Part shown: positions 60,594-64,000 of the stretch, piece after piece
Position numbering within the stretch: position 1 is the first letter of the stretch
How the letters are laid out: the number at the start of each line of letters is the position of its first letter
NCBI RefSeq assembly: GCF_009910675.1
Contig: NZ_RSEJ01000024.1
Span: 42,307 to 106,306 of the forward strand
DNA length: 64,000 nucleotides
Direction of reading: 5' to 3'
Source: Photobacterium alginatilyticum
GTDB lineage: Bacteria; Pseudomonadota; Gammaproteobacteria; Enterobacterales; Vibrionaceae
Program-made: the position numbers and the translations under genes
The notes under the pieces: generated by a model
The model's input: only the letters and a program-made list of their open reading frames with translations
Database searches by the model: none
Told to the model about the DNA's origin: nothing

Positions 60594-60894
60594 GAGTTTC
60601 TATATCACAGTTTCTTTGAATCACTAACGGATCCGAATGGCCTGTTTCTAGCGTCACCGGAAACTGTGACTTGCTGAGGGTTAACGAACTTGAGCTATTA
60701 CCTCTTCCACCTGAAACCATGACATTGTTAGTACTTGATACGATTCTTATATGAACTAAATCACTACTTTCATTCTTCAGAATCAATCTCACCCTATCTG
60801 TCTTCGATTCACAGGTAATACCTAGTGGTGGAAAAGTCGCTGCATTCACATGGAATGCAGCGATTAGAAAGGTCGTAATTAACATTACTTTCAT
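60580..60894 (-). CDS. Small secreted protein, possibly CsgC/CsgH-like
   Basis: A 104-residue exported protein with a signal peptide (about 1-18, cleavage after VNA) and a compact beta-rich mature part containing two cysteines (ITCESK and RNCDIE). It lies 3 bp after the second CsgA-like gene. Size, export and position recall CsgC and CsgH, which keep curli subunits from aggregating in the periplasm, but I cannot claim sequence homology. It ends inside the terminator hairpin. Confidence 0.6.
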   Translation of the reverse strand: MKVMLITTFLIAAFHVNAATFPPLGITCESKTDRVRLILKNESSDLVHIRIVSSTNNVMVSGGRGNSSSSLTLSKSQFPVTLETGHSDPLVIQRNCDIETQNAS

Positions 60895-60897
60895 GTA

Positions 60898-61563
60898 TTA
60901 GTACTGACTTACATATACATGGTTATAAGAAGAACCATTTGCAATATATACATTCGAGTAATCATTGTTTGACTGTCTTACGTGAACTTTGTTGTAAGAA
61001 GTCCCACCACCGTAGTAATCATCAATTCTAACCTTAGATTTAGAGTAATCACCATACTGCTTAACTTTAACTTTGTTGTGATCTGCATTTTCACCTAAGA
61101 TATCAACATCAGAATAGTTCCAATTACCTTTTTGCTTAACTTTAGCTTTGTTCCAGTCACCTGCTTTAACGCTAACTGTTGAATAGTTAAAGGCACCTTT
61201 CTGGTAAACATCCACATCATTATAGTCCGCATAATAACCAATATTTACCTTAGAGTTGTTTCGATAACCTTTCTGCCCTACAGTGACATAGTTATGATCA
61301 GAGTTACCGTAAATGTAAACGCCTGATCGGTTCTTTTTACCATACTGAGAAACATCTACATCGTTGTAATCAGAACCATAGCTAATCAAAACCTTTGAGC
61401 TATTTCCTTTATACTTACCAGGAGAATGCTGATACACAGACACATGGTTACCGTCACTATTTTTCTTAATTTTAACGTCAGACTTATTGTCAGTATAATA
61501 ACCTGTCGCTGCTGCAGAAGTTGAAACAAGTGCAGCTGAAACCAATAGAGCTAACTTTTTCAT
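60898..61563 (-). CDS. Curlin-type major subunit, basic paralogue
   Basis: A 221-residue secreted amyloid subunit. After the signal peptide (about 1-20) come eight repeats of about 23-27 residues with the pattern SxVxI-x5-D-x-N-x-V-x-V-x-Q-x-G-x-x-N, a variant of the curlin repeat. By my count it has about 27 Lys/Arg and 19 Asp/Glu in the mature part, so it is net basic. The start MKKLALLVS at 61563 follows AAGGAA. Its paralogue at 62134 has nearly the same repeat frame but is strongly acidic. Confidence 0.85.
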   Translation of the reverse strand: MKKLALLVSAALVSTSAAATGYYTDNKSDVKIKKNSDGNHVSVYQHSPGKYKGNSSKVLISYGSDYNDVDVSQYGKKNRSGVYIYGNSDHNYVTVGQKGYRNNSKVNIGYYADYNDVDVYQKGAFNYSTVSVKAGDWNKAKVKQKGNWNYSDVDILGENADHNKVKVKQYGDYSKSKVRIDDYYGGGTSYNKVHVRQSNNDYSNVYIANGSSYNHVYVSQY

Positions 61564-62133
61564 GATAATTCCTTTAATTGTGTTATCGTACAATACTATT
61601 TATGCATTTATTATTCAGGTGATAATCAACACCAAATATTACAAATACGAATTAAAACAATCATTGCAATAATTCAGTTATTATTATTGTAAGCAACCTA
61701 TCCTTGGCTCTCTTCCTTGTTTGGATTTATGATAAATCAACTTATTATCAAACTTAGCGCAGTCTCTCAACGAGATAATTCTCTTATGACAATACAAAAC
61801 TCAATCTAATTGATTTGCTTGTTTGCCGATGTTCACATATTTAAGTTGTATTATTAGTATCGGACTTTCTAGAAATTATTCCATAAACCTAATTATGAAA
61901 ACCCCATCTCAGATTTAATACTTTTATCAATATAGGTAAATTATATTCTAGTAAAAAAGTTCAATCTTAATAACATTAAAAATCAACAACTTAAATGCAA
62001 GGGCAAATAACATATAACCACTACCCCCTCAAAGCCTCATCAATAATCCATTTGTTATTAACAATAATAAAAATTCGCTGCATTCATAATGAATGCAGCG
62101 AAAACACATCAATAATTTACACGTTTACTTAGA
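61564..62133. other. Intergenic remnant between the two CsgA-like genes
   Basis: Two parts resemble the csgB-like locus. 61834-61930 aligns with the region just upstream of the csgB-like gene (63382-63475). The bases just before the csgA start (61564-61590, minus strand CGATAACACAATTAA) align with the 3' end of that gene plus the following spacer. The roughly 245 bp between have no recognisable coding remnant. A tandem duplication with loss of csgB would explain this. Confidence 0.55.
61834..61930 (-). repeat. Duplicate of the csgB-like promoter segment (copy A)
   Basis: By eye it is about three-quarters identical to 63382-63475, including ATTAGTATCGGA versus ATCAGTATCGAA and AACCTAATTATGAAA versus AACCTAATCATGAAA. 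It is about 270 bp upstream of the basic csgA start and may still act as its promoter. Confidence 0.65.
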
Positions 62134-62799
62134 TTAGTATTGTGTTACATACACAGTGTTGTACGAAGAACCGTGTGTAATTTCTACATTCGAGTAGTCA
62201 TTGTTTGTCTGAGTTACATGAACAGTGTTATAACTTGTTGGGCCATAGTAACCGTCGCTGATTAACACCTTAGACTTACTGTAATCACCACCTTGGCTTA
62301 CAGAAACGTAGTTGTAATCAGCATTTTCACCAAGAATGTCAACATCAGACATGTTGTAGTTACCATACTGGTCTACGTGAACATTGTTCCAATCACCCTT
62401 GTTGATATACACATCGGAGTAGTTAAAGTAACCATCCTGGTACACACCTACTGTATTATCATCAGCGTAATGGTTAATACCAACCTTGGAGTCATTATAG
62501 TAACCTGTTTGGCTTACATACACAGAATTATTATCTGAGTTGTAATTAATATCGACATCTGATTTATTCTTTTCACCATACTGATTTACGGTAACATAGT
62601 TGTGATCAGACCCATAATCAATCAACACGTCAGAGGTATTACCGTCATAGCTGCCCGGAGAGTCCTGGTAAATTGTGACATGGTTGCCATCACTGTTGTT
62701 CTTAATTTTAACTGTCGACTTGTTATCACCATAATATCCCGTAGCTGCGGCAGACGTAGATACCAATGCAGCCGAAATTAATAGAGCTAGATTCTTCAT
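62134..62799 (-). CDS. Curlin-type major subunit, acidic paralogue
   Basis: A 221-residue secreted amyloid subunit with the same signal peptide and the same eight repeats of 23-27 residues as the gene at 60898. Here Lys is replaced mostly by Asp, Thr or Asn: I count about 9 Lys and 26 acidic residues, so it is strongly acidic. It follows the csgB-like gene by 18 bp and is co-transcribed with it. AAGGAATT precedes the ATG. Confidence 0.85.
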   Translation of the reverse strand: MKNLALLISAALVSTSAAATGYYGDNKSTVKIKNNSDGNHVTIYQDSPGSYDGNTSDVLIDYGSDHNYVTVNQYGEKNKSDVDINYNSDNNSVYVSQTGYYNDSKVGINHYADDNTVGVYQDGYFNYSDVYINKGDWNNVHVDQYGNYNMSDVDILGENADYNYVSVSQGGDYSKSKVLISDGYYGPTSYNTVHVTQTNNDYSNVEITHGSSYNTVYVTQY

Positions 62800-62817
62800 G
62801 ACAATTCCTTAATTGTG

Positions 62818-63372
62818 TTATCGAACAGTAATGCTTTTGTTCATCCCGTTGATGATCACATGCGTCTGACCACCAGTCTGGTTGATATCGGATTTAAAAT
62901 ACCTAACGTTACTTTTTTGGACGATTAACGCTTTATTGTCATTTCCATATTGCGCTATTTCGCCTCGGTTTTTGCTTCCTTTTTGTATTATTGCTGCTTT
63001 GTTGTTATTACCGTACTGAAGAATAACTCCAGTATTATCAAAACCATCTTCGAGTACTGCAGCATAGTTATCATCTCCGTTTTGGTCGATATATGCTTTG
63101 TTACCGCTTCCTCTCTGAGCAATATACGCATCGTTACGACTACCACTTTGCTTGATCTTAGCTGCGTTACCTAATCCACCATATTTGTTTTGTTGAACAA
63201 CTGTAGCTGTACTATTGTACGCACCATTTTGTTCAACACTTGATATGTTATCGTACTCTAACTGTAACTCTGATAGCTTACCTAATTCATTAAACGCTAG
63301 GTCACTAGAAAATACGTTAAAGCTAACACCTGATAGAAACAGTGGAATAATTAGTTTTTTGTAACTTTTCAT
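62818..63372 (-). CDS. CsgB-like curlin nucleator protein
   Basis: A 184-residue exported protein with signal peptide (about 1-21), a non-repetitive lead (about 22-45) and about five curlin repeats with the form QxGxxNxAxIxQ (IKQSGSRNDAYIAQRG, IDQNGDDNYAAV). The last repeats are basic and end TVR, as is usual in CsgB, which nucleates CsgA polymerisation at the surface. The start at 63372 is chosen for the signal peptide; the longer frame reads into the promoter. No csgG, csgE or csgF gene is in the window. Confidence 0.8.
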   Translation of the reverse strand: MKSYKKLIIPLFLSGVSFNVFSSDLAFNELGKLSELQLEYDNISSVEQNGAYNSTATVVQQNKYGGLGNAAKIKQSGSRNDAYIAQRGSGNKAYIDQNGDDNYAAVLEDGFDNTGVILQYGNNNKAAIIQKGSKNRGEIAQYGNDNKALIVQKSNVRYFKSDINQTGGQTHVIINGMNKSITVR

Positions 63373-63381
63373 TTTCACAGC

Positions 63382-63475
63382 CACACATTTAACTTGTACT
63401 ATCAGTATCGAATTTCCTAAATATTGTTCCATCAACCTAATCATGAAACTCTTCTCTTACTGTTAATACTTTTAT
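63382..63475 (-). promoter_or_regulatory. Upstream region of the csgB-like operon (repeat copy B)
   Basis: It lies 10 bp upstream of the csgB-like start codon, is AT-rich and is duplicated at 61834-61930. The conserved blocks shared by both copies are the likely promoter and regulator sites of the curli genes. Confidence 0.5.
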
Positions 63476-63783
63476 TGAGAATGAAAAACCTCCTAACTAG
63501 TTAAATGCAATGAATAGAAAGCGATAAAACTAATCAAATAGTTTAAGTGATTTTAATAAAACGTATAAATTCAAAAAGATAAAAACAAAGCATCAAGAAT
63601 AATACTAATGACTAAAACAGCTTACAGGAGTGATTAATTAAATTAACAAAGAAGTAGTAAAAAATACCGATAAAGTATAAGTTATTTATTATCAACAACT
63701 TATACTTTAGTTACGCAGTAATTAAATTCTCAGAACTGAGAACAGAGTATTGAGAATCGATGAGAATTCATTTTTTTGAGCAT
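63476..63783. other. AT-rich intergenic region upstream of the curli-like operon
   Basis: Very AT-rich, with no gene seen. It contains AACTTATACTTTAG and a near-complementary TAAAGTATAAGTT around 63675-63710 as a weak dyad. It may hold binding sites for a curli regulator. Confidence 0.35.
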
Positions 63784-63784
63784 T

Positions 63785-63823
63785 ATACCCAAGCTACCTC
63801 AAGATGCTCGTTTCAGCGAGAGT
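63785..63823 (+). repeat. Short dispersed repeat (copy 2)
   Basis: TATACCCAAGCTACCTCAAG followed by ATGCTCGTTTCAGCGA. The first 35 bases or so match the reverse complement of the palindrome between the two potD genes (13049-13096). It continues as unique sequence to the window end. Confidence 0.65.
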
Positions 63824-63867
63824 TACTTGACTTGTAGGCTAGGCACCGATTAGAAAATCTAGTGGCT

Positions 63868-64000
63868 CTAAATTAATAATCGGTAACAACGCATAGAAGC
63901 CAAGTAAACTCGCCCTTTGGGAGTGAGCCAGCGCGCCCATTTCTGTGTCAAATAACGTTGAAAGGGAATACCATTCCTACCGTCATTTTCCTTGAACTGA
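63868..64000 (-). CDS. Possible 3' end of a gene running off the window
   Basis: An open frame of 43 codons reads in from beyond the window end and stops at 63868 (contains QRYLTQKWARWLTPKGRVYL). Its composition, with Trp/Arg/Lys-rich segments, resembles a basic protein such as a transposase tail, and it lies next to a dispersed repeat. The fragment is too short to identify and may be chance. Confidence 0.3.
   Translation of the reverse strand, partial: QFKENDGRNGIPFQRYLTQKWARWLTPKGRVYLASMRCYRLLI

Noticed and set aside
60898..62799. Regularly spaced short repeats resembling a repeat array such as CRISPR
   Set aside because: The periodicity follows codons of curlin repeats within intact reading frames; spacers are not unique and no cas gene is nearby.
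1..64000. rRNA, tRNA, phage or complete insertion sequence
   Set aside because: I looked for tRNA-like cloverleaf ends, rRNA-type sequence, integrase/transposase motifs and terminal repeats and found none apart from short dispersed palindromes and an unidentifiable frame fragment at the right edge.

Overview
The window looks like the chromosome of a marine gammaproteobacterium of the Vibrionaceae. Photobacterium, Grimontia or Enterovibrio would all fit, but I cannot decide the genus by eye. The evidence is the tandem potD pair behind potABC, the MobB-MoeA fusion, DUF3581 and DUF2987 proteins, an FDH3-type formate dehydrogenase cluster next to tungstate genes, and a short dispersed repeat starting TATACCCAAGCTAC. 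I found no rRNA, tRNA, CRISPR array, phage or complete insertion sequence.

Layout. 1-729: 5' part of pepT. 946-6158: a periplasmic binding protein, histidine kinase and OmpR-type regulator, divergent from a glucose-family PTS EIICB; two matching palindromes lie between them. 6369-8635: three envelope genes, one Bax-like. 9049-14309: polyamine transporter potABC with two potD genes. 14400-16566: LysR/PACE efflux pair and the sirtuin cobB. 16791-27743: formate dehydrogenase (FdhA, FdhB, FdhI, a small Tat protein, TorD-type chaperone, polyferredoxin, DUF3305/DUF3306, FdhD) plus a putative oxyanion-sensing regulator. 28302-41707: a mixed region with a double-SDR operon, TetR, PEGA protein, PbpG, a GlxA-type regulator, a lipase-like hydrolase, two phasins, a PHA-granule protein, an LRAT-like protein and MltD. 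42113-50526: a sigma-54 two-component system divergent from tungstate transport tupABC, then mobA and mobB-moeA. 50901-60550: Nudix, DUF3581, the LysR/DgcN/DgcA D-glutamate module, an RsgA paralogue, a BCCT carrier and a PAP2 phosphatase. 60580-63372: a curli-like locus with one CsgB-like and two CsgA-like proteins and a small secreted protein.

The most coherent system is a likely RpoN regulon for formate oxidation. I read GG-N10-GC sigma-54 promoters ahead of all three formate dehydrogenase transcription units and ahead of tupA. The polyferredoxin and tupA regions also share a GACA-N3-TGTC palindrome at enhancer distance. The NtrC-type regulator divergent from tupA is the obvious candidate activator. 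It would couple tungstate import and cofactor maturation to synthesis of the enzyme.

Other points of interest are a 12-codon leader ORF with four competing hairpins before the rsgA paralogue, which looks like translational attenuation; the binding protein/kinase/regulator module facing the PTS gene; and a curli locus whose two major subunits carry opposite net charge and seem to derive from a tandem duplication that lost one csgB copy. All assignments were made by reading motifs, without database searches.
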